DNA from: Rahnella aceris
GTDB lineage: Bacteria > Pseudomonadota > Gammaproteobacteria > Enterobacterales > Enterobacteriaceae
DNA: 64,000 nt
NCBI RefSeq assembly: GCF_011684115.1
Contig: NZ_JAADJV010000001.1
Location: forward strand, 124,001-188,000
Direction of reading: 5' to 3'
This document shows positions 1 through 9,175 of this stretch, piece after piece. The number at the start of each line of letters is the position of its first letter. Position 1 is the stretch's first letter. A program made the translations under genes and the position numbers. A model generated the notes under the pieces. It had not been told where the DNA came from and did not search any database. It saw only the letters and a program-made list of their open reading frames with translations.

Positions 1-98
1 GGTGATCAAAGCTTGGGCGACTGCACAATGGTAAATCCCGGTGTACACATCTTACTTAGTGTTGCAGTTGTTCATAATTTCAACGCTAAGGGAACACC

Positions 99-1436
99 AT
101 GAACGGTCATGAAAACAAAGCGGTACGCAGTGCAAACCGCAAATTCTTTGCCCGCACCATTCCGATGCTCATCCTGATGTTGATCATTAACCAAATCGAC
201 CGCACCAATGTCGGATTCATCAAGCATAGCCTGGAAACCGACGTAGGCATCAGCACGGCAGCGTTCGGTTTCGGTGCCGGGCTGTTCTTCGTCGGTTACG
301 CGCTGTTTGAAATTCCCAGCAACATGCTGATGGACAAGTATGGCGCGCGTGTCTGGCTGACGCGCATCATGATCACCTGGGGTGCGGTGGTCTTTGCCAT
401 GGGCTTCGTCACCACACCGATGCAATTCTACGTGCTGCGGTTTCTGCTCGGTGTCGCTGAAGCCGGTTTCTTCCCTGGGATCCTGTTCTATTTCCGCAAA
501 TGGGTGCCGAATGTTTACCGCGGCCGTGCCACGGCTTTGATCCTCACCGGTTCAGCAGCCGCGTACTTGCTCTCCGGCCCGGTTACCGGTGGCCTGCTGG
601 AATTGCATGACTTTATGGGATTGCCGGGCTGGCAGTGGGTGCTGTTTATCGAAGGTGCGCTGTCGGTGCTGGTAGGGATCGTGGCGGCATTCTTCCTGGT
701 GTCGAAACCTGAAGAGGCAAAATGGCTGACTGCTGAAGAGAAACTTGCGCTGAGTAATGCGCTGAGCACGGAATCCAGTTCGCGTGATTTACATACGCAG
801 GGGCAGTCGCGCTGGAAGCTGATCACTGACGGCAAAATGGCGTACCTGTGTTTCCTGTTCTTTGTGATGTGCATGACCGGTTACACGCTGGTGTTCTGGC
901 AGCCGGAGATCATCGGCCGCATTCAGGGGCTTTCCCCCTTCCAGATCGGCATGCTGAATTCCGTTCCGTGGATTTGCGCCATTATCGCCATCAATATTCT
1001 TGGCCGCGTCAGCGACCGTTTCCGCGGCAGTCGCGAAACCATTCTGGCGCTGGCGTTGATTGTGGCTGCGATCGGCACCTGCCTGTGTACGGTCGGCAGT
1101 CCGTGGTTTGGTTTATTTGCGCTATGCGTGGTGTGTATCGGGACGAAATCCAGCGCGGTATTGTTCTGGCCGATCCCGCAAAGTCAGCTACCGTCATCCA
1201 TCGTGGCGCCGGGGATTGCGCTGATCAATTCACTGGGCAATCTCGGCGGTTTCTTCGCACCGGCGGTGTTTGGTTATCTGCAACAAACCACCGGCAGCAC
1301 CACTGCGGGTTTGTATATCCTCAGCGGAATTTCGGTTTTCGCCGCTATCACGCTGTTCTTCACCAAAACTCACCGCACGCCAACGCAACCTGAATATCAC
1401 GCCCCGCAGGGAATGGAGCCAAAACGTCATGTCTGA
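99..1436 (+). CDS. MFS transporter, anion:cation symporter (sugar-acid) family
   Basis: This 445-residue inner-membrane protein has the twelve-helix major facilitator pattern. The N-terminal NQIDRTNVGF stretch is typical of the anion:cation symporter family, which includes the glucarate/galactarate and galactonate carriers. The ATG follows an AAGGGA ribosome site. Its end overlaps the next gene, a glucarate-dehydratase relative, by 8 nt, so the two are probably one operon that imports and dehydrates a sugar acid. The exact substrate cannot be read from the sequence. About 55 nt upstream lies an 8-bp palindrome (GTGTACAC, 41-48), a possible operator half-site. Any regulator or earlier operon genes lie outside the window. 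Confidence 0.85.
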   Translation: MNGHENKAVRSANRKFFARTIPMLILMLIINQIDRTNVGFIKHSLETDVGISTAAFGFGAGLFFVGYALFEIPSNMLMDKYGARVWLTRIMITWGAVVFAMGFVTTPMQFYVLRFLLGVAEAGFFPGILFYFRKWVPNVYRGRATALILTGSAAAYLLSGPVTGGLLELHDFMGLPGWQWVLFIEGALSVLVGIVAAFFLVSKPEEAKWLTAEEKLALSNALSTESSSRDLHTQGQSRWKLITDGKMAYLCFLFFVMCMTGYTLVFWQPEIIGRIQGLSPFQIGMLNSVPWICAIIAINILGRVSDRFRGSRETILALALIVAAIGTCLCTVGSPWFGLFALCVVCIGTKSSAVLFWPIPQSQLPSSIVAPGIALINSLGNLGGFFAPAVFGYLQQTTGSTTAGLYILSGISVFAAITLFFTKTHRTPTQPEYHAPQGMEPKRHV

Positions 1437-2775
1437 TACGCCTAAAATTGTCGAAATGCAGGTCATTCCGGTCGCCGGTTACGACAGCATGCTGCTGAAC
1501 ATTGCCGGTGCACATAACTGTTATTTCACCCGTATTTTGCTGGTGCTCAAAGACAGTGCCGGACATACCGGCGTGGGCGAAGCGCCCGCCACCGGCGTGG
1601 TGCTGAAGATCCTCAATGATGCCATCCCGCATATCGTCGGGCAGAAAATTGGCATCATGAATCAACTGGTGAGCGATTTGCACAAACGGGATCTGGAGGA
1701 AAACCGTCAGCCGAAACCGGTGCTGCCGGGCTTCCGGCCGTGGGATCTCGAACGTCATCACAATGCCGTCGCGGTTCTGGAAACCGCACTGCTGGATCTG
1801 ATGGGGCAGTTTCTCAATCAGCCGGTGGCGCAACTGCTCGGCCCCGGTAAACAGCGCGATGAAGTGCCGGTGCTCGGTTATCTGTTTTATATTGCCGACC
1901 GGCAGAAAACCGATCTGGATTATCAGCCAGGAAAGGCGCTGGCGGGGCAGCATCTGTGGTATCACCTGCGTCATCAGGAGGCCATGAGCCACGAAAAAGT
2001 GGTGCAACTGGCGGAAGCGGCACAGGATAAATACGGTTTTAAAGATTTCAAACTTAAAGGCGGCGTGCAGGCGGGTGAAGTCGAAATAGAAACGGTCAGG
2101 GCACTGAAAAAACGCTTCCCGCAGGCGCGTATTACTGTGGACCCGAATGCGTCCTGGTCGCTGGATCAGGCGATTTCGCTGTGCAAAAACATGCACGGGA
2201 TTTTGTCTTACGTTGAAGATCCGTGTGGCGCGGAGCAGGGGTTTTCCGGACGTGAAACGCTGGCGGAATTTAAGCGCGCCACCGGATTACCGGTCGCGAC
2301 CAATATGATTGCCAACGACTGGCGGCAGATGAGCCATGCGCTGCAACTGAATGCGATCGATATCCCGCTGGCTGATCCCCATTACTGGTCGATGCGCGGG
2401 GCGAATACCATCGGCACATTATGTAATGCGTGGGGGCTGACGCTTGGCTGTCATTCGAACAATCACTTTGATGTGTCGCTGGCGATGCTGGCGCATCTCG
2501 GGGCGGCCGCGCCCGGCGAGATCACGCCATTTGATACACACTGGATCTGGCAGGAGGGACAGCATCTGACCAAAAACCCGTTGCAGATTAAAGACGGTAA
2601 ACTGGCGCTGAATGAACTGCCGGGGCTGGGCGTTGAACTGGATATGGATGCCGTCGGCATCGCCCATCAGCGTTACAACAACCTGCGGCACAAAGATCGC
2701 GATGATGCGATCGCCATGCAGTATCTGATCCGCGGCTGGGCGTTTGACGGCAAGCGCGCCACTTTGGTTCGCTGA
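1429..2775 (+). CDS. Glucarate dehydratase-related enolase superfamily protein (GudX-like)
   Basis: This 448-residue member of the mandelate racemase/enolase superfamily aligns along its whole length with E. coli GudX and GudD. GudD abstracts a proton from D-glucarate or L-idarate to form 5-keto-4-deoxyglucarate. Visible active-site elements are FKLKGG (the KxK base), DPN, EDPCGAEQG and TNMIA (metal ligands), and HSNNHFD (second base). It reads closer to GudX, for example AGHTGVGEAP, LGPGKQR and VRALKKRFP. In E. coli GudX has low activity of its own. DPNASW replaces the usual DPNGAW next to a metal ligand. The ATG at 1429 overlaps the transporter end and matches the family N-terminus. Confidence 0.85.
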   Translation: MSDTPKIVEMQVIPVAGYDSMLLNIAGAHNCYFTRILLVLKDSAGHTGVGEAPATGVVLKILNDAIPHIVGQKIGIMNQLVSDLHKRDLEENRQPKPVLPGFRPWDLERHHNAVAVLETALLDLMGQFLNQPVAQLLGPGKQRDEVPVLGYLFYIADRQKTDLDYQPGKALAGQHLWYHLRHQEAMSHEKVVQLAEAAQDKYGFKDFKLKGGVQAGEVEIETVRALKKRFPQARITVDPNASWSLDQAISLCKNMHGILSYVEDPCGAEQGFSGRETLAEFKRATGLPVATNMIANDWRQMSHALQLNAIDIPLADPHYWSMRGANTIGTLCNAWGLTLGCHSNNHFDVSLAMLAHLGAAAPGEITPFDTHWIWQEGQHLTKNPLQIKDGKLALNELPGLGVELDMDAVGIAHQRYNNLRHKDRDDAIAMQYLIRGWAFDGKRATLVR

Positions 2776-2812
2776 CGTCGGGCTGACTGGCGTGTGGTGA
2801 CTTAAGCGAGTT

Positions 2813-3016
2813 TTATTTCAAATAATCGGTGCGGGCGTTCAGTTTGTTATGCGCGCTGGCATCGATAGTTGTGGAAGGTCTGGTGCTGCTTTCGCTGGCT
2901 TTACGGTTCAGTTCAGAAGCCACTTCCTGAGCGCTGGAAGGGTAAGCCTGAGCGAAACTGTTGAACGTGGTCATTGAGATCATCAGGCCAAAAAGAGCGA
3001 GGGTAATGCGTTTCAT
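2813..3016 (-). CDS. Small exported protein of unknown function
   Basis: This encodes 67 residues from the ATG giving MKRITLALFG, with a clear signal peptide (basic start, hydrophobic core, cleavage after SFAQA). The mature part is about 43 residues, hydrophilic and rich in Ser, Ala and Asn (SSAQEVASELNRKASESS). An earlier ATG 24 nt upstream would add MNRPDTCK and break the signal-peptide shape. I recognise no family. The gene sits alone between the GudX-like gene and the YhjX transporter, both of which end towards it or precede it, so context gives no function. Confidence 0.6.
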   Translation of the reverse strand: MKRITLALFGLMISMTTFNSFAQAYPSSAQEVASELNRKASESSTRPSTTIDASAHNKLNARTDYLK

Positions 3017-3096
3017 TTTGCAGGTGTCCGGTCTGTTCACATTTTGTCATAAGGGTACGTGATTCAGCGGCCGATTTTATATGCTTTCTTCATAAG

Positions 3097-3122
3097 AAAC
3101 GGGAGCTAATTGTGCTCCCGTT
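3097..3122 (-). terminator. Rho-independent terminator of yhjX-like gene
   Basis: AAACGGGAGC and GCTCCCGTT form a stem about 9 bp long around a short loop, 30 nt beyond the stop codon of the minus-strand transporter. On the minus strand the hairpin is followed by a T-containing tract. Confidence 0.6.
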
Positions 3123-3151
3123 CATCATTTATGCTGTGCTCAGCTGCTGTG

Positions 3152-4402
3152 TTACACGTGCTGGAGCGTATTATGCGCTTCTTCTGACTTATTCGGTAAG
3201 CGAATTGTGGCAGAAAGAACCAATGACACAATCAATAATACAGTGATGATGCTGAAGGTCACTGCGAAGCCACCGAACAGGGAAGCCACCAGTGAGGCAA
3301 AGATGCTGCCGATACCGAAGCCCAGATACAGCAGGCCGTAGTTTTTGGTCATGTTGTTCAGGCCGAAGAAGTCGCTGACCAGTGAAGGGTAAACGGTGAT
3401 GGTTCCACCGAAGCTGAAAGCGACGCAGGCCACGGAGAGGAAGAACATCATTTCGTTCATCTGGGTGAACAGCATCATGCTCATACCGGCCAGCGACACA
3501 ATCTGCGCGATAGAGATAACGCGGATACGCTGCATTTTGTCAGACAACACACCCAACACCAGGCGGCCGCTCAGGTTAGCAATCGCAATCACGGTTACGG
3601 CGTTGGCGGCGGTCAGCGCATCCAGTTTAACCAGGCTTTGACCGATATCTTTCGCCACACCAATCACATACAAACCACTCATGCAGGCGGTCAGGAACAT
3701 CAGCGCCAGCATCCAGTATTGCGGTGCACGAATGGCTTCGGCCAGGGTGAAATCACGGCTGTCGTTGCTGTTATCGTTCAGGGTGTTTTCCTCACGGGTG
3801 ACGGCTGATGTTTCCTGTTTCGGCGCATCTTTCATCATCAGTGCGCCGGCAATCACCATCACCATCGCCACACCACCCCAGATCATGAAAGTGTTTTGCA
3901 AACCTTCCGTCGCCAGCAGATGACCGCAGACGAATTTGAATAACAGACTGCCCAGCCCGTAAGCACCGATTGAACAGGCTGAAATCATGCCTTTACGCTC
4001 AGGGAACCATTTCACGCAGTTGGTGAGGGTCAGCAGGTAACCGGCACCGTCCGCCAGACCGACCAGCACGCCGGCGCTGATGTACAGCATGATCACGTTA
4101 TCGGAATGGGCGGTCAGCGCGAAACCGGCGGCCATCAGTAAACCGGCGGCGATGGTGACGGCACGCACACCAAACCGTTCCTGAAGTTTACCCGCAACGG
4201 AAGAGGCGAGAGCCAGACACAGACTCAGGATACCGAACGTCAGCGCAACGCGGCTGATCGGTTCGCCGAGTTTTTCGGACAACTGACCGTTAAAGAGACT
4301 CCAGGTATAAACGGAACCCAGTGCAAGCTGAGTAAGAATGGTACCGGCCAGTGTCAGCCAGCGGGTACGGTTGTCGTTCTGCATGCCAGATTTGTCACTC
4401 AT
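3152..4402 (-). CDS. yhjX: YhjX-type MFS transporter (pyruvate-responsive)
   Basis: This 416-residue, twelve-helix MFS protein matches E. coli YhjX closely: RTRWLTL near the start, LGSVYTWSLFNG, SVAGKLQERFGV, GLADGAGYLLTL, NCVKWFPERKG, YWMLA.MFLTACMSGLYVIGVAKDI and FFGLNN..KNYG. In E. coli YhjX is induced by extracellular pyruvate through the YpdA/YpdB two-component system. The start at 4402 (MSDKSGMQ) follows a GGGAG ribosome site. The longer reading from 4432 only adds a poor leader. A YpdB-type direct repeat lies about 80 nt upstream and a terminator follows the gene. It is transcribed on its own. Confidence 0.88.
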   Translation of the reverse strand: MSDKSGMQNDNRTRWLTLAGTILTQLALGSVYTWSLFNGQLSEKLGEPISRVALTFGILSLCLALASSVAGKLQERFGVRAVTIAAGLLMAAGFALTAHSDNVIMLYISAGVLVGLADGAGYLLTLTNCVKWFPERKGMISACSIGAYGLGSLLFKFVCGHLLATEGLQNTFMIWGGVAMVMVIAGALMMKDAPKQETSAVTREENTLNDNSNDSRDFTLAEAIRAPQYWMLALMFLTACMSGLYVIGVAKDIGQSLVKLDALTAANAVTVIAIANLSGRLVLGVLSDKMQRIRVISIAQIVSLAGMSMMLFTQMNEMMFFLSVACVAFSFGGTITVYPSLVSDFFGLNNMTKNYGLLYLGFGIGSIFASLVASLFGGFAVTFSIITVLLIVSLVLSATIRLPNKSEEAHNTLQHV

Positions 4403-4482
4403 AGTGGGTTCTCCCGAGCGAAGTAGATTCAATTAACTGTGGCTATGATAAGTCCGCGGAATGGATGCGGATGATTTGTGGA

Positions 4483-4513
4483 GTGAGATGCATGAGTTGC
4501 GGAATGAAATGCA
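4483..4513 (-). promoter_or_regulatory. Candidate YpdB (LytTR) binding site upstream of yhjX
   Basis: Read on the minus strand, two 10-mers, TGCATTTCAT and TGCATCTCAC, form a direct repeat separated by exactly 11 nt. E. coli YpdB binds GGCATTTCAT-N11-GGCATTTCAC in front of yhjX, so sequence, spacing and target gene all agree. Confidence 0.7.
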
Positions 4514-4733
4514 TCCATGACGGCATGAGTCGCCATTTTCTGGCTAAAATCAGCTCAAAATTGGACTTAAAACACCGCTGCAGGCCTTGCGGGGCGCGGG
4601 TTTTAGTTGATCTGGATCACTAATCTGTTATTTAGTTTTTTCAGGCAGGGTTACAAAGGTTTCGTTGTGTCACTGGCTGCATCAGAAAGATTCTGACCGG
4701 GGGAGTTTTAAACGATTAATTATTAATAAGGTG

Positions 4734-4761
4734 AAAAAAACGAGCCGTTTGAGCTCGTTTT
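4734..4761 (-). terminator. Terminator of the alpha/beta hydrolase gene
   Basis: AAAACGAGC pairs with GCTCGTTTT around a 7-nt loop. On the minus strand it is followed by a run of seven T, 18 nt beyond the hydrolase stop. The remaining gene-free DNA from 4403 to 4778 shows only the YpdB-type repeat. Confidence 0.7.
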
Positions 4762-4778
4762 TGTTTCTGCGTTCCGGT

Positions 4779-5555
4779 CTACAAGGCCCCGGTATTCAGC
4801 GCGGCATTAATCGCGGCCGCGACGCCGGTCGGGTTTTCCCACATCATCGAGTGACCGGCTTGCGGCACAATGGCGGTCTGAACACCATGTTGCGGCAAAA
4901 CGGCGACATCCGGTTCAGGCAGTGAAAACTCACCAAACAACACCGTCGCAGGCATTTCAAGCTGATAAAGCTGTTCGCGCCATGATACCGTTTCCCCCTT
5001 TACCAGCCCGACCGCCTGACGGTGGATGGCCAGCGGCGAGGCGATGCTCATACATCCTGCCCAGATGTGATTATTCCCGCGTACGGCGACATCAATCAGA
5101 TGTGTATGGCCCTCGCGCAGATATGCTTCTTCTGAATACTGAGTCACCGCGCGGCTGAAGGTGCCGCCGCCGGCATCCAGATTTGGCTCGGCGACAATCA
5201 GGCGCTGGATCAGGTCAGGGCGCTGCGCTGCCACCATAATGGCAATGCTGCCGCCCATGCTGTGACCGATTAAATTGACCTGTGGCACACCCAGGCTTTC
5301 CAGCCAGGCAATCACACAATCAGTATGCGCCCGGAGGCTGTAGCTGAAATCATCGGGTTTATCGCTGTAACCTGAACCGGCGAAATCCAGCAGCAGCGAG
5401 CGACGCGGGCGCAGGGAAGCATCTGTCGCCACCCGTGGAAAATCGCAGGAAGCTGCACAACCCAAGCCGTGTAAAAAGACCAGCGGCACACCCAGCCCTG
5501 GTAACTCGTGGAAACGTAACTGCATTTCCATACCGGGTACTTTGAACGATTTCAT
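4779..5555 (-). CDS. Alpha/beta-fold hydrolase
   Basis: This 258-residue single-domain serine hydrolase carries the oxyanion motif LHGLG at about residues 28-32, DFAGSGYSD at about 57-65, the nucleophile elbow GHSMGG with Ser99, and a C-terminal QAGHSMMWENP that supplies the catalytic His. It resembles bacterial esterases and carboxylesterase-like hydrolases. The substrate cannot be predicted. There is no signal peptide, so it is probably cytoplasmic. It is a single gene with its own terminator, divergent from the small exported protein gene at 5.8 kb. Confidence 0.8.
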   Translation of the reverse strand: MKSFKVPGMEMQLRFHELPGLGVPLVFLHGLGCAASCDFPRVATDASLRPRRSLLLDFAGSGYSDKPDDFSYSLRAHTDCVIAWLESLGVPQVNLIGHSMGGSIAIMVAAQRPDLIQRLIVAEPNLDAGGGTFSRAVTQYSEEAYLREGHTHLIDVAVRGNNHIWAGCMSIASPLAIHRQAVGLVKGETVSWREQLYQLEMPATVLFGEFSLPEPDVAVLPQHGVQTAIVPQAGHSMMWENPTGVAAAINAALNTGAL

Positions 5556-5781
5556 CTCAATCCTTTGTTAATCACTTAAGTGCAATCTGCGGATTATAGG
5601 CAGGATTTTTCTTAGCGGCAGTATAAAAAAGGGGTGAACACGCATCCGGGACTGGCGGCATCATCAATGATGGTGGATTTCCGTTAAGTCATTCAGCATG
5701 TGAATATTTTTTTTCCGGACTCTTTCTATCAGCCAGACAAGTGATAGCATGGAACCCTTGCTCACTTTATGGATTTATCTG

Positions 5782-6147
5782 ATGGTCAGGTTAGGCAGTT
5801 TTGTGGCGGTTACCCTGGTGCTGGCGTCGTTTTCAGCATCTGCTGTCACTCAGTATCAATGTGTATTAACGCACCACACGCAGTCTGATGATGGCAACGA
5901 TGTTTCTGAAGTCGTCAATAAAAACGCACAGGTCTATGATGCGGGTAATACGTTCAGCTTTTCTCCGGATGGCAGCAAAATGGTCACCAGCCCGGAACTG
6001 ACGGACATCATCGGCAAAGACAATCAGCCCATGAAAGCCGGTGCACAAGATAACCTGATGTATATTCACGTAAAAGACAGTTTTGTTGTCGCCACGCAAA
6101 CCGAAGGTTATGTTTACGGAGATTGCAAAGTGAATACCGCGAAGTAA
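5782..6147 (+). CDS. Exported protein of unknown function
   Basis: With the ATG at 5782 the product is 121 residues starting MVRLGSFVAVTLVLA, a classical signal peptide cleaved after SASA. The mature part has two cysteines (QYQC near its start, GDCK near its end) that could form one disulfide, and a predicted beta-rich body. An in-frame ATG at 5749 has a somewhat better ribosome site but adds an acidic, hydrophobic leader. I recognise no family. It lies 200 nt upstream of the PBP2 paralog in the same direction, though co-transcription is unproven. Confidence 0.6.
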   Translation: MVRLGSFVAVTLVLASFSASAVTQYQCVLTHHTQSDDGNDVSEVVNKNAQVYDAGNTFSFSPDGSKMVTSPELTDIIGKDNQPMKAGAQDNLMYIHVKDSFVVATQTEGYVYGDCKVNTAK

Positions 6148-6354
6148 AAATCCTGGCCACAGCATTTTCTGAATCCGGGCGTTACGTCTGTCCGCAACGC
6201 CCTGCAATAAATAGAAACACTCCTGCCAGTTCATTAGCACACTTCTTATAGTCGCCTGTTGCACGACGGGCTATCCTTGCGCACTTTTCCGGTCCCCACT
6301 TTTTTTCATTTTCGCCCGCTTCAAGAAGCAGACAAAAAAGGTATTTGCCCGCTT

Positions 6355-8301
6355 ATGGCCTTACTTAACGACGAAATCCGCGACCATACTGCCGAGTCCG
6401 TCCTTTTCGTTCGTCGTGCCGTGATCGCATTTATGGTGGTGATCCTCCTGTCGTCTGCGCTGGTGTTTAACCTGTATCACCTGCAGGTGGGCATGCATGA
6501 TTTTTATCAGACCCGCTCGAATCAGAATGACATCAAAATGCTGCCGATCGCGCCCAGTCGCGGGTTGATCATGGATCGCAACGGTGTCGTGCTGGCGCAA
6601 AATATCACCCTGTACCAGATTGAAGTCATCCCGGGAAAAGTGCCTGATCTCAACGCCACGCTGAATGCGCTGAAACCCATTGTCGATCTGACACAGGACG
6701 ATCTGGACAGTTTTCACGATGCGATGATCCACGGACGTCGCTTTGCGCAGATCCCTCTGAAGCTGGCGCTGACGGATGTTGAAGTGGCGCGTTTTTCCGT
6801 CAATCAGTTTGATTTCCCCGGCGTCTCTATCAGCACCTATCAGCAGCGCCGTTATCCGTACGGTGCGGAACTGGCGCATGTTGTGGGTTATGTTTCGAAG
6901 ATAAACGACAGAGATGCTAAACGCCTCGAGGCGGAGGGTATCGCTGAGAATTACGCGGCTGACCACGATATCGGTAAGCAGGGCGTTGAAAAATACTATG
7001 AAAACATTTTGCATGGGCGCACCGGATATCAGGAAGTCGAGGTAGATAACCACGGTCATGTGGTGCGTTTACTGAAAGAGGTTCCGCCGCAGGCCGGGCA
7101 AAATATCTATCTGACGCTTGATCTGGATTTGCAGCAGTACATCGAAAAAGTGCTGAAAGGGCAGCGTGCGGCAGTGGTGGTGATGGATCCGCGTGACGGC
7201 GGGATCAAAGCGATGGTCTCCAGCCCGAGTTATGATCCGAACCCGTTTGTGAACGGCATTTCCAGTAAGCAATACAGCGCGTTACTGAAGAACCCGGATC
7301 TGCCGCTGATCAACCGTGTGACCCAGGGGCTGTATCCGCCGGCCTCGACGGTGAAACCGTTTATGGCAACATCGGCGCTGTTTGAAGGGGTGATCACGCC
7401 ACAAACCACGTTCTTTGGTGCGCCGACCTGGACGCTGCCGGGTACAGAACGGCATTACCGCGACTGGCTGAAAACCGGTCACGGCCTGCTGAATGTCACC
7501 AAAGCTATCGAAGAGTCCGCTGATACTTTCTTCTACCAGGTGGCCTATGAAATGGGCATCGATCGTATCCATACCTGGCTGAGCAAATTTGGTTACGGGC
7601 AGTCGACAGGTATTGATCTCGATGAGCAATATAACGGTGTGCTGCCGAGTCGTGAATGGAAACTGAAGGTACATAAAAAGGGCTGGTATCAGGGCGATAC
7701 GGTGTCTGTCGGTATCGGTCAGGGCTACTGGGTGGCGACGCCGATCCAGATGGTGCGGGCGCTGAGCGCACTGGTGAACAACGGTAAACTGGAAACGCCT
7801 CACCTGTTATATTCCGCCAAAAGCGGCAAAGTGATCACGCCGTATAAAATGCCGCCGACGCAGCAAATCGCTGACCCGAAATCGCCCATCTGGGGCATCG
7901 TGAAAAACGGGATGTTCGGGATGGCTAATCTCCCGAATGGTACCGGTTATAAACTTTTCCACACCGCGCCTTATCAGATTGCGGCAAAATCCGGAACATC
8001 ACAGGTATTCAGTCTGCGCGAAAATCAGGTGTATAACGCCAAAATGACGCCGGTACGTTTGCGCGACCATATTTTCTATACTGCGTTTGCGCCTTATAAA
8101 CACCCGACGGTGGTGATGGCGCTGATCATGGAAAATGGCGGCGGTGATGGTGTGGTGGCCGGGCCGACCGCGCGGGCGATCCTCGACCATATTTTCCTGC
8201 CGCCGCAGGCGGTGATGTGTGATCCGGCCAAAGCGGATAATCCGGCAGACTGCGAACAACCGGTGCCGGCGCCAAATTCACTCGGTTTCAGTGAGCATTG
8301 A
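6355..8301 (+). CDS. Second PBP2-type peptidoglycan transpeptidase (MrdA paralog)
   Basis: This 648-residue class B penicillin-binding protein can be aligned with E. coli PBP2 (MrdA) from end to end. It has one N-terminal membrane helix (about residues 17-38), a pedestal domain (IAPSRGLIMDRNG, YPYGAELAHVVGYVSKIN, HDIGKQGVEKYYE) and a transpeptidase domain. The active-site serine is Ser331 in STVK, SAD follows in EESADTFFYQ, and KSGT lies at 545-548. PBP2 cross-links peptidoglycan during cell elongation together with RodA. Here no rodA, rlmH or rsfS is adjacent, so this is an extra copy rather than the main mrdA. The ATG at 6355 (MALLNDEIRDHTAES) matches the family start; the longer frame does not. 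Confidence 0.88.
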   Translation: MALLNDEIRDHTAESVLFVRRAVIAFMVVILLSSALVFNLYHLQVGMHDFYQTRSNQNDIKMLPIAPSRGLIMDRNGVVLAQNITLYQIEVIPGKVPDLNATLNALKPIVDLTQDDLDSFHDAMIHGRRFAQIPLKLALTDVEVARFSVNQFDFPGVSISTYQQRRYPYGAELAHVVGYVSKINDRDAKRLEAEGIAENYAADHDIGKQGVEKYYENILHGRTGYQEVEVDNHGHVVRLLKEVPPQAGQNIYLTLDLDLQQYIEKVLKGQRAAVVVMDPRDGGIKAMVSSPSYDPNPFVNGISSKQYSALLKNPDLPLINRVTQGLYPPASTVKPFMATSALFEGVITPQTTFFGAPTWTLPGTERHYRDWLKTGHGLLNVTKAIEESADTFFYQVAYEMGIDRIHTWLSKFGYGQSTGIDLDEQYNGVLPSREWKLKVHKKGWYQGDTVSVGIGQGYWVATPIQMVRALSALVNNGKLETPHLLYSAKSGKVITPYKMPPTQQIADPKSPIWGIVKNGMFGMANLPNGTGYKLFHTAPYQIAAKSGTSQVFSLRENQVYNAKMTPVRLRDHIFYTAFAPYKHPTVVMALIMENGGGDGVVAGPTARAILDHIFLPPQAVMCDPAKADNPADCEQPVPAPNSLGFSEH

Positions 8302-8314
8302 TCCGGGCGTGTGA

Positions 8315-9082
8315 TCAGAGCATTTCAAAGGGCACGTTGTTGAGCCGGGCAACGTGTTTTCCAATCTCTTCCGTGGTCTTCATGTGACCAGCAGGGACTT
8401 TACTGTAGTCAGGAGACTGCCTCTTATCGGCGCCTAACACTCTCGTCACCCGGATGCTTTGAGTTGCGGGGAGCCCGTCATAGAGATTCAGACCCTGGCG
8501 GCCGATAATCAGTATTTCATTGTGGGTAAATTGATTACGGATCACTTTATCTTGCGTCATGAGAGCCGCGGGGGTCAAAAGTTGCTGATAGCCACCCTCG
8601 CATCTGAAGTCACCTACCCCTCTTCCGCTCTGAATGCACTCCACAAGTCCATAGGGCTGGAGCACCCGCCCTTGGGGGTTACATCCTTCCCGTCCGGCAT
8701 GGTTCATAAACCACACGTCACGCGGGAATGTCCCGAGGATATTTTGTCGGGGGACGTCAAGAACCAGCGCGATGTTGTGATACATCCCTGTGTAACGAAA
8801 AGACTCTGTCGTGAATTTTTTAATATCGTTTAAATCAACCAATGATGTGCTGAAGACATCCCAACTATTAAACAGGGAGGCTGCGTCCTGACGGCAGAAC
8901 GGGCTTTCTTGCAGTTCAAAGGTATGGACCAAAACATGGCGCTCAGGCAGTACGGCCCAGCTTTGCAGTATGGCTGCTTTTTGCAGATTCCGCGCTTTTA
9001 TTCTATCGCCCCGCTTTTCCCGCTCAGCTAAATACATTGCATGCGGCGATAATGTCGGGGTTTTCTTTTTGAAAAATGGCAT
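8315..9082 (-). CDS. Unknown protein, ADP-ribosyltransferase-like (copy 1)
   Basis: This encodes 255 residues with no signal peptide. It is about half identical by eye to the next gene upstream. Shared blocks, in order, are LVH.FE (His53), SPFC, STSLVDL (78-84), RYTGMY, ALVLDVP.QNILGT, DVWF.NH.GR, CEGGYQ.LLTP, HNE.LIIGR (Glu189) and GLPATQ.IRV. An early His or Arg, a central STS, and a late Glu just before a strand ending in IRV is the layout of ADP-ribosyltransferase folds. That assignment is an inference; I do not recognise the family. It ends 13 nt from the convergent PBP2 paralog, and base composition is lower in GC than the core genes. Confidence 0.6.
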   Translation of the reverse strand: MPFFKKKTPTLSPHAMYLAEREKRGDRIKARNLQKAAILQSWAVLPERHVLVHTFELQESPFCRQDAASLFNSWDVFSTSLVDLNDIKKFTTESFRYTGMYHNIALVLDVPRQNILGTFPRDVWFMNHAGREGCNPQGRVLQPYGLVECIQSGRGVGDFRCEGGYQQLLTPAALMTQDKVIRNQFTHNEILIIGRQGLNLYDGLPATQSIRVTRVLGADKRQSPDYSKVPAGHMKTTEEIGKHVARLNNVPFEML

Positions 9083-9175
9083 GATATCAATCCTGAAATA
9101 GTCAATATTTTATTAAGTCTGCTTTCATCGTTATGGTGTTACATCAGGCGGGATCCTGTACTTATCGAAATTCCT

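Noticed and set aside
1360..2196. A 278-residue open frame antisense to the GudX-like gene
   Set aside because: No family resemblance, and it runs fully opposite a well-supported enolase.
4665..4925. An 86-residue open frame on the plus strand
   Set aside because: It spans a terminator and the antisense of the hydrolase 3' end, with no ribosome site or domain.
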